Shown piece after piece: positions 42,641 to 51,787 of a DNA stretch of 64,000 nucleotides. The position numbers and the translations under genes are program-made. The notes below the pieces were generated by a model. That model worked only from the letters and a program-made list of their open reading frames with translations, did no database searches and had not been told where the DNA came from. Source of the stretch: UBA830 sp002295635 (lineage in GTDB: Bacteria > Pseudomonadota > Alphaproteobacteria > MPNO01 > UBA830); contig DBHK01000027.1 of assembly GCA_002295635.1 (NCBI GenBank), forward strand, positions 314,891 through 378,890, in the 5' to 3' direction. Numbering within the stretch: the stretch's first letter is position 1; the number at the start of each line of letters is the position of its first letter.

Positions 42641-43390
42641 CTAGTGGAGATGCAATGCATCGTTGATGTACAGGCATGTCAGAATTGTGAACACGTAAGC
42701 CTGTAAAAATGCGATTAAAAGTTCAAGGGCCGTAAGCGCGCCGACAAAAGCCAAAGGCAATACACCCGCCGCGCCGAGCAATGGCACAAATCCGGCGAAA
42801 ACCTTCAGAAGAGTATGCCCGGCCAGCATGTTGGCGAACAGCCGCATAGCTAAGCTGATTGGCCGCGAGAGATAAGAAATAATCTCAATCGGGATCATCA
42901 ACGGCCACATCCACATAGGGACACCAGGCGGAACGAAAAGCGTGAAAAAATGCATGCCGTGTTTCGAGAGCCCAAGAATAGTGACACCAGTAAATACAAC
43001 CATCGCCATCGCAAAAGTTACGGCGATATGGCTGGTGAAAGTAAAGCTGTAAGGCACCATGCCAAGCATGTTTCCGAACAGGATGAACATGAAAAGCGTG
43101 AAAATGAAAGGGAAGTACTTGCGTCCCTCATTACCCACTGTGTCGCGGATCAGATTAGCAACAAACTCGTAGCAAATTTCTGCTACCATCTGCCATCGGC
43201 TGGGAATTATCGCCCGTCTACGTGTGCCGGCAAGCATCAGCAGACAAATTAAGGCCACGGCGATGACCATCATAAGTGCTGAATTTGTAAAGGAGATATC
43301 GTTACCAGCAACCTCTATAGGTATCAGCTCTTTAATCTCGAACTGTTCTAGTGGGCTGTGTTTCTCAGCGCCATTTGTGTTATTAGCCAA
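42641..43390 (-). CDS. atpB: FO ATP synthase subunit a
   Basis: Proton channel subunit; 249 residues with about five membrane helices. The essential arginine is in ISLAMRLFANMLAGHTLLK. N-terminal LEQFEIKELIPIEVAGNDISF is the usual lead of alphaproteobacterial AtpB. It follows atpI by 3 nt. Confidence 0.97.
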   Translation of the reverse strand: MANNTNGAEKHSPLEQFEIKELIPIEVAGNDISFTNSALMMVIAVALICLLMLAGTRRRAIIPSRWQMVAEICYEFVANLIRDTVGNEGRKYFPFIFTLFMFILFGNMLGMVPYSFTFTSHIAVTFAMAMVVFTGVTILGLSKHGMHFFTLFVPPGVPMWMWPLMIPIEIISYLSRPISLAMRLFANMLAGHTLLKVFAGFVPLLGAAGVLPLAFVGALTALELLIAFLQAYVFTILTCLYINDALHLH

Positions 43391-43393
43391 CGG

Positions 43394-43780
43394 TTATTCC
43401 CCGTCCCGATCGATATTAGCGTCCTCGGATGTAAGCCGTTGCCCCGACCTGTATCCAATAGCGCCGCCTTGGTTCTGGACGACGCGGTAGACATTGAATA
43501 TTCCAGCCGCTGAACCCAGAACAAAGAACACCAGCATGAACCACGGTTTTGTACCCAGCCAGCCATCGAGTAGAAGCCCGACACCGACCCCGATTACCAG
43601 TGCCGCAACTAGCTCGGTGCCGATGCGCATTGCAAACCCTATACCACCCGTTCGAGACTCTGGATTATCGATTCGTCCAGCAGCAACATCCTGTTTGTCA
43701 CGAAACCGGCGTAACCGCTCGTCCAGATCTGTGTGAGTGTCTTTTGGTTCTCGCTCCGTCATCGAAAATTGATGCGACAT
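43394..43780 (-). CDS. atpI: ATP synthase protein I
   Basis: Small membrane protein (128 residues) that aids c-ring assembly. Features: charged N-terminus, GIGFAMRIGTELVAALVIGVGVGLLLDGWLGTKPWF (two helices, seen as RIGTELVAALVIGVGVGLLL and PWFMLVFFVLGSAAGIFNV). The ATG at 43780 is preceded by GTGGAA; GTG at 43789 and ATG at 43762 are alternatives. First gene of the FO operon. Confidence 0.88.
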   Translation of the reverse strand: MSHQFSMTEREPKDTHTDLDERLRRFRDKQDVAAGRIDNPESRTGGIGFAMRIGTELVAALVIGVGVGLLLDGWLGTKPWFMLVFFVLGSAAGIFNVYRVVQNQGGAIGYRSGQRLTSEDANIDRDGE

Positions 43781-43820
43781 GGTTTCCACGAACGTATTTT
43801 ACGCCCACGAAAGCGACCGC

Positions 43821-43849
43821 ACCATACGGCCTGTCCTAGACCCTGTCAA
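43821..43849 (-). promoter_or_regulatory. Candidate promoter of the atp FO operon
   Basis: On the minus strand: TTGACA (complement of 43844-43849), 17-nt spacer, TATGGT (complement of 43821-43826). The predicted start lies about 34 nt before the atpI ATG at 43780. -35 is perfect, spacing ideal, -10 four of six. Confidence 0.5.
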
Positions 43850-43901
43850 CCCTAACACTTATCTTCTAATTAACTGAAAATAAAGGAAAAATAAGGATGA
43901 A

Positions 43902-46900
43902 TTAGGCAATTTCCCGTAGTCTTTCTGCGGTCCGTAAATCGACTGAAACAAGCTGTGATACGCCTCGCTCTGACATCGTCACACCATATAGCCGGTCCAT
44001 TCGCGCCATGGTCAACCGGTGATGGGTAACTAAAAGGAAACGTGTCCTTGACTGACGACTCATTTCCTCAAGTAACGTGCAGAAACGATCGACGTTATTA
44101 TCGTCTAACGGTGCATCCACCTCGTCTAGAACGCATATCGGCGCCGGGTTGGTTAAGAAAACTGCAAAAAGTAACGCTAGCGCCGTGAGAGCCTGTTCCC
44201 CGCCGGATAAAAGGGTCATGCTCTGTAGACGTTTGCCGGGCGGACTGGCAAAAACTTCGAGGCCTGCTTCCAGCGGATCCTCGCCCTTTGTCAGTCTCAA
44301 ATGCGCACGGCCGCCGCCGAAAAGCTTAGAAAAAAGTTCGCCGAAATGCTCATCAACTTCATTGAAAGCGACAAGGAGACGCTCACGACCCTCGCGATTT
44401 AGGCCAGAAATTCCTTGCCGTAGGCGAGCGATCGCAGCGAGCAAATCCTCACGTTCGTTCTCCATACCGCCGATTCTTTCGTCTAATTCGGAGGCTTCTT
44501 GCTCGGCCCGAAGGTTAACCGGGCCCATATTATCGCGTTCCCTCTGTAGGCGCTCCAATTTTGCCTCAGCAACATCCTGCTCTGGCAAATCGTGATTCAC
44601 ATCGAAGCCCACGGACGATAGCGCCTGTTCCGGTGTGCATTCTAGACGTTCCGAAATACGTTCGACGATCACGGCAAGCGTCTGATCGATTTGTTCGACG
44701 GCGGCTTCGCGCCGCACCCTATTTTCACGAGTTTCCGCCAGCTGAGATTCGCGGTTGCGCAACTCTCGGGTGTTGTCCTCCAGCTGGGTTTCCGCGGCGG
44801 CGAGATTATCGGCAGCCCGGTCACGTGTTGTTTCCGCATTCTGAATCTGGTCAAAAAGGGCAGAGCGTTCCATGGCTATCTCTTGGGGCCGCGCTTTCAA
44901 CTTTTCTAATTCGGCAACCTCTTGTGTTCTTCGCTTACCCAACTGTTCCAGCTGTGTCAGCGCATTAGCCGACCTTTCTTTCCACAATTCAAGATCATTA
45001 ACGATCACTTGCAGTCGTAAGATGCGAGTTTCCGACTCTTGGTCAAGCCGATCATGGGCGCTTCGAATTTCTGCTAGCGATGTTCTTCGATTGACAAGTT
45101 CTAATTGTCTCTCTTCGACCTTACGCCGTCGATCGCCGACATCCGCAAGTTTTTCTAACTCCCCGAGAGCGTCCTTTTCTTGAGCGGTCAGCTCTAAAAT
45201 ATCATTATTTAAACTGTCGATTGCGTCTTTAAAGCCTAAAACACGTGACCGCGCATCTGCTGAGCTTTCTGATAAAGCAGATGCGATTTCGTTAGATTTT
45301 TGAGAATCAACGTCAGCTGCCCAGACTGCTTCTCGAGCTCTTCTTTCTGCGTCACTGGCATGACGCGCAACAGCCGCGGCGCGCTCTCGTTCCGCGAGAG
45401 ATTCAGCCGCGGTTTTGTTAGCTGATTCCAACTCCTCCCGCATTTCGTCTAGCCGATTGCGCTGGGCAAGACGCGAAGCAGCTGCAGTTGGGGCGCCCGC
45501 AGTAGCAGTGTAACCGTCCCAGCGCCAAAGTGCACCCTGAGCTGAAACAAGCCGCTGACCTTGTTTAAGGTCGCCGTGCAATCGCTGGCCCTGCGCATCA
45601 TTCTGGACGACGCCAATCTGCGAAAGGCGGCGCATAAGCGCGGCAGGGCCACGAACAAAATCGCTCAGCCTACGGGCTTTTTCCGGCAAGTGCAGCGGAT
45701 CGGCAAAAACAGGTAGCGCTCGCCAATGGATTGGTGAGGCCTCGTCGGTCGGTGCGATCAGATCGTCGCCCAACGCTGCACCAAGCGCAACTTCGTATCC
45801 TGGCTCAACTTCAACCGCATCAATCATCGGTGGCCACAATTCTGGGTCGCCGAATGCAAGTAGTTCAGCAAGCGCTTCTTGTTCAGCACGCAGCTTGGTA
45901 GCTGCGGAGTCCGCGCTTAGGTGAATATCGCGGGCGTCATTCTCTGCCGCGCGGGCAACGGCGGTAGTCCCTTCCGCCTCTTGCAACGTAGTCCGTGCAT
46001 CTGCTGCAGCTAGGCGCGCTACCTCCAATGCTTTGCGAGCGGCGTCTAGCGAACCGTTATCATCAGCAGCCTCTGCGACCTGCTGTTGCTCGAGTTTGAT
46101 TCTCTTGAGTCTTCCGTCGAATCTCTCACGCTTCATTCCGAACTCTGTTAGTTGGCGCCTCAAAGTCGCGTCACGAGTTTCATCCGCTACAACTGACTGG
46201 GTGAGTTTTGTAAGTGCGTTTTCGCGCTCTTCAACATCGGCTTCCAACTCTTCCAAACGAACTTTTGCGGACGCAAGATCGTCGGCTTCGCGCATTTGTG
46301 CCGCTTTAATTCTGGCGGTTTCTCGAACGAGTTTTTCGACTGCTCCTGCCGCATCTCCCCCGAGCGTTTTCTCTCGCTGTATATCAGTATCTATTTGTAC
46401 AATACGATTTTGAATCTCTTGGCGCAGACTTTCAGTGCGTCGCTCCTCAAAATCTAGCGCATCCCGGGCGACCAGAAGGCGCTGCAAAGCCGCGGCGGAT
46501 TCCACCTCTTTCTGGCGAAAATCTGGAACTTTCGCGGAGGCGTCTGACTGTGCGGTGGTCGCAGCGGCAACCGCCTGCGTAAGTTCCGCAACTGAACTTT
46601 CAATATCACTGAGCTCCTGGTTTGCGTGGACTTTTTCTATTTGTGCTGCACTCCAGCGCACATGAAGAAGGATAGCCTCGAAACGCTTAATATGATCTGT
46701 CAGATTGCGGTAACGTGTCGCCTGTCGGACTTGGCGTTTAAGCAAACGATGCTGTTCATTTAGTGCACCGACGACGTCTTCCAGTCTCTCGAGATTTGAT
46801 TCAGCAGCTCTTAGGCGCAGTTCCGCTTCATGACGACGAGCGTGAAGCCCCGTGATGCCAGCCGCTTCCTCCAGCAACCCGCGACGTTGGGTTGGTTTTG

Positions 46901-47363
46901 CATTTATAATGGCGCCGATTCGGCCCTGACTGACCATAGCGGTAGACCTTGCGCCGGTTGATGCATCAGCGAATAGGGTCTGAACGTCGCGTGCTCTCGT
47001 GTCTATTCCGTTGACTTTATAGCTCGATCCATTGCCGCGCTCGATCCGTCGGACAATGTCCAACTCGTCCGAATCGTTGAACTGTGCCGGCGCCCGACGG
47101 TTGGAATTGTCAAGAGAGAGAATAACCTCTGCAAGGTTGCGCGCTGGTCGGTCGGCGGTACCAGCAAAGATGACATCATCCATTTCGCCACCGCGCATCT
47201 GCTTTGCAGATGTCTCGCCCATGGCCCAACGCAGCGCCTCAACCAAGTTGGATTTGCCGCATCCATTAGGCCCTACAACACCTGTGAGACCGTCATCAAT
47301 CGCTATTTCGGTCGGCTCGACAAATGATTTGAAGCCAGTAAGACGCATTCGGTTAAACTGCAC
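43902..47363 (-). CDS. smc: Chromosome segregation protein SMC
   Basis: Condensin ATPase that organises and segregates the chromosome. The 1153-residue protein has Walker A GPNGCGKS at 31-38, long coiled coils, a central hinge (about 510-680, with ELWPPMIDAVEVEPGYEVALGAALGDDL in parts), the ABC signature LLSGGEQALTALAL near 1050 and Walker B CVLDEVDAPLDDNN. Full length for the family. 37 nt after dsbA. ScpA/ScpB are not in the window. Confidence 0.97.
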   Translation of the reverse strand: MQFNRMRLTGFKSFVEPTEIAIDDGLTGVVGPNGCGKSNLVEALRWAMGETSAKQMRGGEMDDVIFAGTADRPARNLAEVILSLDNSNRRAPAQFNDSDELDIVRRIERGNGSSYKVNGIDTRARDVQTLFADASTGARSTAMVSQGRIGAIINAKPTQRRGLLEEAAGITGLHARRHEAELRLRAAESNLERLEDVVGALNEQHRLLKRQVRQATRYRNLTDHIKRFEAILLHVRWSAAQIEKVHANQELSDIESSVAELTQAVAAATTAQSDASAKVPDFRQKEVESAAALQRLLVARDALDFEERRTESLRQEIQNRIVQIDTDIQREKTLGGDAAGAVEKLVRETARIKAAQMREADDLASAKVRLEELEADVEERENALTKLTQSVVADETRDATLRRQLTEFGMKRERFDGRLKRIKLEQQQVAEAADDNGSLDAARKALEVARLAAADARTTLQEAEGTTAVARAAENDARDIHLSADSAATKLRAEQEALAELLAFGDPELWPPMIDAVEVEPGYEVALGAALGDDLIAPTDEASPIHWRALPVFADPLHLPEKARRLSDFVRGPAALMRRLSQIGVVQNDAQGQRLHGDLKQGQRLVSAQGALWRWDGYTATAGAPTAAASRLAQRNRLDEMREELESANKTAAESLAERERAAAVARHASDAERRAREAVWAADVDSQKSNEIASALSESSADARSRVLGFKDAIDSLNNDILELTAQEKDALGELEKLADVGDRRRKVEERQLELVNRRTSLAEIRSAHDRLDQESETRILRLQVIVNDLELWKERSANALTQLEQLGKRRTQEVAELEKLKARPQEIAMERSALFDQIQNAETTRDRAADNLAAAETQLEDNTRELRNRESQLAETRENRVRREAAVEQIDQTLAVIVERISERLECTPEQALSSVGFDVNHDLPEQDVAEAKLERLQRERDNMGPVNLRAEQEASELDERIGGMENEREDLLAAIARLRQGISGLNREGRERLLVAFNEVDEHFGELFSKLFGGGRAHLRLTKGEDPLEAGLEVFASPPGKRLQSMTLLSGGEQALTALALLFAVFLTNPAPICVLDEVDAPLDDNNVDRFCTLLEEMSRQSRTRFLLVTHHRLTMARMDRLYGVTMSERGVSQLVSVDLRTAERLREIA

Positions 47364-47400
47364 CGGTCGTATACTCCTATTTTAGCGCCCGCTCATCGGG

Positions 47401-48048
47401 TCATTTTACTTTCATAACTTCCAGAAGGGCGCGGAACTGGTCTAGCGATATTCCCCCGTCGTAACGGTTGCCATTGATAAACACAGTCGGTGTCGTCCGG
47501 ACTGCAAAATCGTTTGACGCTTGGAGCCGTTGGCGGAGGATTTCTCTCTGAATCACGTCGTTTTGAAGGCACTGGTTAAACTCTTTCTGCGACATGCCTC
47601 CCAAACGCGCCAATTTTGCAAGCGCAAGAGCTGGTTTGGAGGCTCGGGACCAACGGGATTGTGCGTTGTAGAACGTCTCTATGAAGCCGAAAAAGGTCTC
47701 GCGGCCCGAACAACGGGCCACCATCGCCGCTCCCAATGCTAAGCGGTCTAGGGGAAAATCTCGATAAATATATCGAACCTTACCCGTATCGATAAATTCT
47801 TTCTTCAGGTCCGGGAGTACTTTGACATGGAATTGCGCACAATGAGGACACGTCAAAGACGCGTATTCAACGAGTAGAATATCCGCATCCTTAAGTCCTA
47901 AAGAATAATCATCGTCCGACACCTTCAGGTCAGAGACGTAACCGTCAGAGACCGGCTGCTGGGCCACATTCTGCTTAGCCACGGTATCGGGTGGAAGCAA
48001 AAGAAGCGCAACCGCTAGAAACGCAAATTGTTTAATTGGGTTCCACAT
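47401..48048 (-). CDS. DsbA family periplasmic thiol-disulfide oxidoreductase
   Basis: Thioredoxin-fold oxidoreductase exported by a signal peptide (FAFLAVALLLLPPDTVA). Catalytic motif CPHC in ASLTCPHCAQFH, with the cis-Pro in TTPTVFINGNRYDGG. The ATG at 48048 is selected because TAGGAG sits 8 nt upstream; the ATG at 48054 is directly adjacent to it. The 215-residue product resembles the BdbD/DsbA-like group found upstream of smc in many Alphaproteobacteria. Same strand as dciA and smc. Confidence 0.94.
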   Translation of the reverse strand: MWNPIKQFAFLAVALLLLPPDTVAKQNVAQQPVSDGYVSDLKVSDDDYSLGLKDADILLVEYASLTCPHCAQFHVKVLPDLKKEFIDTGKVRYIYRDFPLDRLALGAAMVARCSGRETFFGFIETFYNAQSRWSRASKPALALAKLARLGGMSQKEFNQCLQNDVIQREILRQRLQASNDFAVRTTPTVFINGNRYDGGISLDQFRALLEVMKVK

Positions 48049-48167
48049 TTTCATCTCCTAAGTACAATATCTAGCGGGTAATTCTCTGTCCAGCACAGGA
48101 TAAGCTCGAAATATGGCGATATTCGGGGCTTGTCCATTGGATTCCTCCGTAAAGCCCGAGCGATTCT

Positions 48168-48692
48168 CTATTTATGCTTGCGGCCTAGCCGGACAGCTCG
48201 TCCGAGTCCTAGAAGCGCATCTCGAAGTCCGGGGTCTGAAATACCTCTCAGACTACTTTGAAGCCGAATTTCATCTACGTCTGTAAGATGTTTTGGTCGG
48301 ACTTGCCGAGATTTTCGCCTCGGCAGTATCGGACCCTGTTGATAGCGAAGATTGGCTACTGCACGATATCCGAAAAAGTTGTTTATCCGCTCAATTAGTT
48401 GGGGCGCGATATGCTGTAGCTCTAGCGCGTAACCTGAGCGGACACGTAGATGCAGGACTCCATCGCCACGGTTGCCTCGCTGAAAGACCAATTTTTGCGG
48501 TATTGTCTCGTTCGCGATTGTCTCACCGACGATATCAGGCCAATCCGTGATTAACTTTGCTTGGGCGAATCCACGTTTGCGCAATGACGGTGCAGCGATT
48601 GTCGGGAGGCTGGCGCTTACGGCTAATAACCCGCGTTCCTTTCGGCGTGATGGATAATACGGTTGGCTTTCGCGGCGGGGCGTTTTGATCAT
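48168..48692 (-). CDS. dciA: DUF721/DciA family protein, likely helicase-loading factor
   Basis: DciA is the ancestral loader for the replicative helicase DnaB. The 174-residue product from the ATG at 48692 (MIKTPRRESQPY) has LRKRGFAQAKLITDWPDIVGETIA, split here as RKRGFAQAKLITDW and IVGETIANETIPQKLVF, and LHLRVRSGYALELQHIAPQLIERIN: the KH-like DUF721 core. Classic neighbours: mutY divergent and dsbA-smc downstream. DciA function is known from other species; assignment here is by family and synteny. Confidence 0.88.
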   Translation of the reverse strand: MIKTPRRESQPYYPSRRKERGLLAVSASLPTIAAPSLRKRGFAQAKLITDWPDIVGETIANETIPQKLVFQRGNRGDGVLHLRVRSGYALELQHIAPQLIERINNFFGYRAVANLRYQQGPILPRRKSRQVRPKHLTDVDEIRLQSSLRGISDPGLRDALLGLGRAVRLGRKHK

Positions 48693-48740
48693 TAGTTTAT
48701 GGTATAATTTTGGTATGTCTCGGACAATAGCCGAAGCGGT

Positions 48741-49829
48741 ATGCGTGCTGTGAAATATAGTAGCACTGCAGAAATGCAACTGGATAATCTGTCATCATGC
48801 CTCTTGGCTTGGTACGATGACCACCGCCGAGTGATGCCTTGGCGCGTCCCGTCAGGGGAAACACCAGACGCCTATCCAGTTTGGCTCAGTGAGATCATGC
48901 TGCAACAGACCACTGTAGCCACCGTCGGTCCATATTTCGAGCGTTTTTTGGCACGTTGGCCAACGGTCGCCGATCTCGCTGCCGCTGAACTAGACGAGGT
49001 GCTCCACATGTGGGCAGGGCTCGGCTATTACGCTCGTGCCCGGAACCTGCATAAATGCGCCAAGTACGTGTCTGAGGAGTATGGTGGGCATTTTCCGAAT
49101 ACCGAGGTCGGTCTTCTCAAGCTACCCGGTATCGGTCCTTACACAGCTGCGGCGATTGCGACGATCGCTTTCGGGCGTAAGGCGACTGTTGTGGATGGAA
49201 ACGTGGAACGAGTGATGGCGCGTCTATTCGCGGTGACCGACCCTTTGCCACGATCAAAGGGCCGCCTGAGGGAGCTGGCGGCGGGCCTAACACCCGATAC
49301 CCGTTGTGGTGATTATGCCCAAGCAACAATGGATCTTGGTGCTACGATCTGTTTGCCTGCGAAACCCGCGTGCAGCCTGTGCCCGTGGCGAGAGGACTGC
49401 AAGGGTAAGGCCGGGGGAATTGCGGCCGATCTGCCCAGAAAGTTGCCTAAGAAAAAGCGTCCGACTCGCTACGGTGTTGCCTTCTGGCTTGTTGCAGAAG
49501 ACGGATCAGTGTTACTGAGACGTCGCCCAGAAAAGGGACTCCTTGGCGGTATGATGGAGGTGCCGTCTACGGAGTGGCATGAGGATATCGCGCCGCAAAG
49601 AATAAATTCGGGAGGTCCGGTGGACGCAGACTGGCAGCCGATGGACGGATTGGTGCGGCACACGTTCACGCATTTTCATCTGGAGCTTTGCGTCCATGCG
49701 GCCGTTGTGAGAGGAAAGCCTGATCTCGGAGGCGTTTGGTGTCCCCCGAACCGGTTCGGCGATTATGCGCTTCCGACCGTGATGAAAAAGATAGTGCGCA
49801 TCGGAATGGGCTCATCGATATCTATGTAA
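48741..49829 (+). CDS. mutY: A/G-specific adenine DNA glycosylase
   Basis: Removes A opposite 8-oxoG. The 362-residue product has VMPWR near the start, IMLQQTTVATVGPYFERF (TVxxY), the helix-hairpin-helix LPGIGPYTAAAIATIAF and VVDGNVERV with the catalytic Asp, and the 4Fe-4S cysteines CLPAKPACSLCPWREDC (C-x6-C-x2-C-x5-C). C-terminal NUDIX-like domain ends VRHTFTHFHLEL. The ATG at 48741 is taken; ATG at 48774 (MQLDNLSS) also fits the family start. Divergent from dciA with 48 nt between starts. Confidence 0.96.
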   Translation: MRAVKYSSTAEMQLDNLSSCLLAWYDDHRRVMPWRVPSGETPDAYPVWLSEIMLQQTTVATVGPYFERFLARWPTVADLAAAELDEVLHMWAGLGYYARARNLHKCAKYVSEEYGGHFPNTEVGLLKLPGIGPYTAAAIATIAFGRKATVVDGNVERVMARLFAVTDPLPRSKGRLRELAAGLTPDTRCGDYAQATMDLGATICLPAKPACSLCPWREDCKGKAGGIAADLPRKLPKKKRPTRYGVAFWLVAEDGSVLLRRRPEKGLLGGMMEVPSTEWHEDIAPQRINSGGPVDADWQPMDGLVRHTFTHFHLELCVHAAVVRGKPDLGGVWCPPNRFGDYALPTVMKKIVRIGMGSSISM

Positions 49830-49931
49830 CATCAGCATCCGGGTGGGAGAATAATTTTAAATTCCCTCTTATCTTCGAGATTAACGTGGTGAGTGGCACT
49901 ATAGTCATTCCATCTTTTCTAGTCTGGTGAC

Positions 49932-51038
49932 TCAAGCACTCTCTTTCATCCCCTCACGAACGACTTGTCGAAGGTGATCGAGCGGCTGGGTTTGTCCCTG
50001 CTCTTCGTAATGCCAGAATGTCCAGCCGTTACAAGCAGGAGCGCCTTGAACTTCAGCCCCAACCTTGTGGATAGACCCTCGGCGACCCTCGGCGATTAGG
50101 GTCCCGTCAGCACGGACCTTGGCGAAGAACCGCTTGCGCGTATCAAATAGCTTCTGTCCCGGTTCTATTAGACCGCGTTCCAGAAGGGTACCAAATGGTA
50201 CTCGGGGTTCGGTACGTCTTTGAGGGATGTCAAAATCAGCCATATTACTCGGCGGCTCGACCCCGGAGACTCGCTCTTTGGCTATATCCGCGTATGAACT
50301 GTCGCGTTCGATGCCGATGAAATGACGGCCCATCTTTTTTGCGACGGCTGCGGTGGTTCCTGAACCGAGAAAAGGATCGAGGATAACATCCCCAGGCTTG
50401 GTTGATGCTAAAAGCACCCGGTATATGAGCGCCTCCGGCTTCTGGGTGGGATGCGCCTTTTTTCCGCCCTTCTTTATCCGTTCCCGACCGGTGCAAAGTG
50501 GCAATGTCCAGTCGGAGCGCATTTGTACGCCTTCATTTAAGGACTTCATTGCCTCATAATTGAACGTTACGCCTCTGGCGTCTTTGTGCTTGGAGCACCA
50601 GATCATGGTCTCATGGGCATTGGTGAACCGCGTACCCCGAAAATTCGGCATCGGATTGGTTTTACGCCAGACGATATCGTTCAATACCCAGAAGCCGAGA
50701 TCCTGCAGCGCGGTACCAACTCGAAAGATGTTGTGATAGCTGCCGATCACCCATATCGAGCCGTCGTCCTTTAGCACTCGCCGCACGGCTGCTAGCCACT
50801 CTCGGGTAAATGCGTCGTACGCGGAAAAACTTACCAAAGGGTCGTCGCCGTCATCGGCAAACCGGTCCCAGGCAGCGTCGACTCCATCGACTCGAGTATT
50901 ATTTGGCCGGTACAGGTCGCCGGCAAGCTGAAGATTATAGGGCGGATCTGCGAAGATAACGTCGACTGACTTCGCCGGGAGTTTCTCCATTTCCGCGACG
51001 CAGTCCCCTATAAGGACGCGGTCCAAAGGAAGTTTCAT
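49932..51038 (-). CDS. ccrM: CcrM-type adenine-N6 DNA methyltransferase (GANTC)
   Basis: Cell-cycle methyltransferase that methylates the adenine of GANTC sites. The 368-residue product has the DPPY catalytic motif at 31-34 (FADPPYNLQLAG) followed by the SAM motif DPFLGSGTTAAVAK, the beta-class order. The C-terminal 90 residues (RVPFGTLLERGLIEPGQKLF, AKVRADGTL, GWTFWHYEEQGQ) are the CcrM-specific DNA-binding tail. Start ATG at 51038 (MKLPLDRVLIGDC) has GGTGGGA 6 nt upstream; a GTG at 51089 would extend it into the DnaA box. Specificity inferred from close similarity to Caulobacter CcrM. Confidence 0.95.
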   Translation of the reverse strand: MKLPLDRVLIGDCVAEMEKLPAKSVDVIFADPPYNLQLAGDLYRPNNTRVDGVDAAWDRFADDGDDPLVSFSAYDAFTREWLAAVRRVLKDDGSIWVIGSYHNIFRVGTALQDLGFWVLNDIVWRKTNPMPNFRGTRFTNAHETMIWCSKHKDARGVTFNYEAMKSLNEGVQMRSDWTLPLCTGRERIKKGGKKAHPTQKPEALIYRVLLASTKPGDVILDPFLGSGTTAAVAKKMGRHFIGIERDSSYADIAKERVSGVEPPSNMADFDIPQRRTEPRVPFGTLLERGLIEPGQKLFDTRKRFFAKVRADGTLIAEGRRGSIHKVGAEVQGAPACNGWTFWHYEEQGQTQPLDHLRQVVREGMKESA

Positions 51039-51081
51039 TATGTGTCCCACCAAGAGCCCCTTGCATTTTTTGGGGCGAGAG

Positions 51082-51137
51082 TTATCCACAAAGCATGATT
51101 CCAGCGCGGCGTCACGTCAACAAATATTTTTAGAGTC
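51082..51137. promoter_or_regulatory. DnaA box and GANTC sites upstream of ccrM
   Basis: Perfect TTATCCACA at 51082-51090 (+ strand), 44 nt from the ccrM ATG. GANTC sites GATTC at 51097-51101 and GAGTC at 51133-51137 lie farther upstream in the same rnhB-ccrM gap. In Caulobacter, GANTC methylation and DnaA govern cell-cycle genes including ccrM; here this is inference from sites. Confidence 0.6.
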
Positions 51138-51154
51138 AATGGGTTAGGGCAAAG

Positions 51155-51787
51155 CTACACTATATCTGCCCCTCCCAAACCCCCGAGACTCAATATCTTG
51201 GCGATCGGAGCATAGCTACGGCGGTGGTGCGGAGTTACTCCGGTCGCAGCAAGCCCGTCTTGATGCTGTCGGGTGCCGTAGCCGGCATTTTTCTCCCATC
51301 CAAACGCGGGATAACGCGAGGCAAGCGCCCGCATTATTCGGTCGCGGGTTACCTTGGCGACGATTGATGCAGCGGCGATCGATAGGCTCAGGCTATCCCC
51401 CTTGACCATGGTACGACCGGTGCAGGGAAGATTCGGGGGCAACCGGTTACCATCGATAAGTGCGGTATCCGGTAGAGTTGTTAGCCCGTTAATCGCGCGG
51501 CGCATCGCGGCATTAGTAGCGGTTAAGATATTTTCCCGTTCAATTTCAGCCACGCTGGCCGCGCCAATGCCGATATCGGCGCAGGCCGAAATCGCGGTAA
51601 GCAAAACTTCCCGCCGGGGAGCGGAAAGCTTCTTAGAATCATCAAGTCCAGTTAGCAGACCTTGCGGAGGATCGATTGGTAGAATCACAGCGGCCGCAAC
51701 AACAGGTCCAGCCCACGGACCACGCCCGGCTTCATCAACCCCAGCTACTAGGCCAGTACACATCCGCTCCATGGAAAGATCAGGCAT
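51155..51787 (-). CDS. rnhB: Ribonuclease HII
   Basis: Removes single ribonucleotides and RNA primers from DNA. The 210-residue product has the AGVDEAGRGPWAGPVVAAAV catalytic Asp-Glu block, DSKKLSAPRR and ASIVAKVTRDRIM. ATG at 51787 is supported by AGGAAA 5 nt upstream; it overlaps the antiporter stop by 8 nt. rnhB next to ccrM is a conserved alphaproteobacterial arrangement. Confidence 0.95.
   Translation of the reverse strand: MPDLSMERMCTGLVAGVDEAGRGPWAGPVVAAAVILPIDPPQGLLTGLDDSKKLSAPRREVLLTAISACADIGIGAASVAEIERENILTATNAAMRRAINGLTTLPDTALIDGNRLPPNLPCTGRTMVKGDSLSLSIAAASIVAKVTRDRIMRALASRYPAFGWEKNAGYGTRQHQDGLAATGVTPHHRRSYAPIAKILSLGGLGGADIV

Noticed and set aside
44077..44968. Long open frames (172 and 135 codons) on the strand opposite smc
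   Set aside because: Shadow frames caused by codon bias of a long real gene; products are Arg/Ser/Pro-rich with no family motif.
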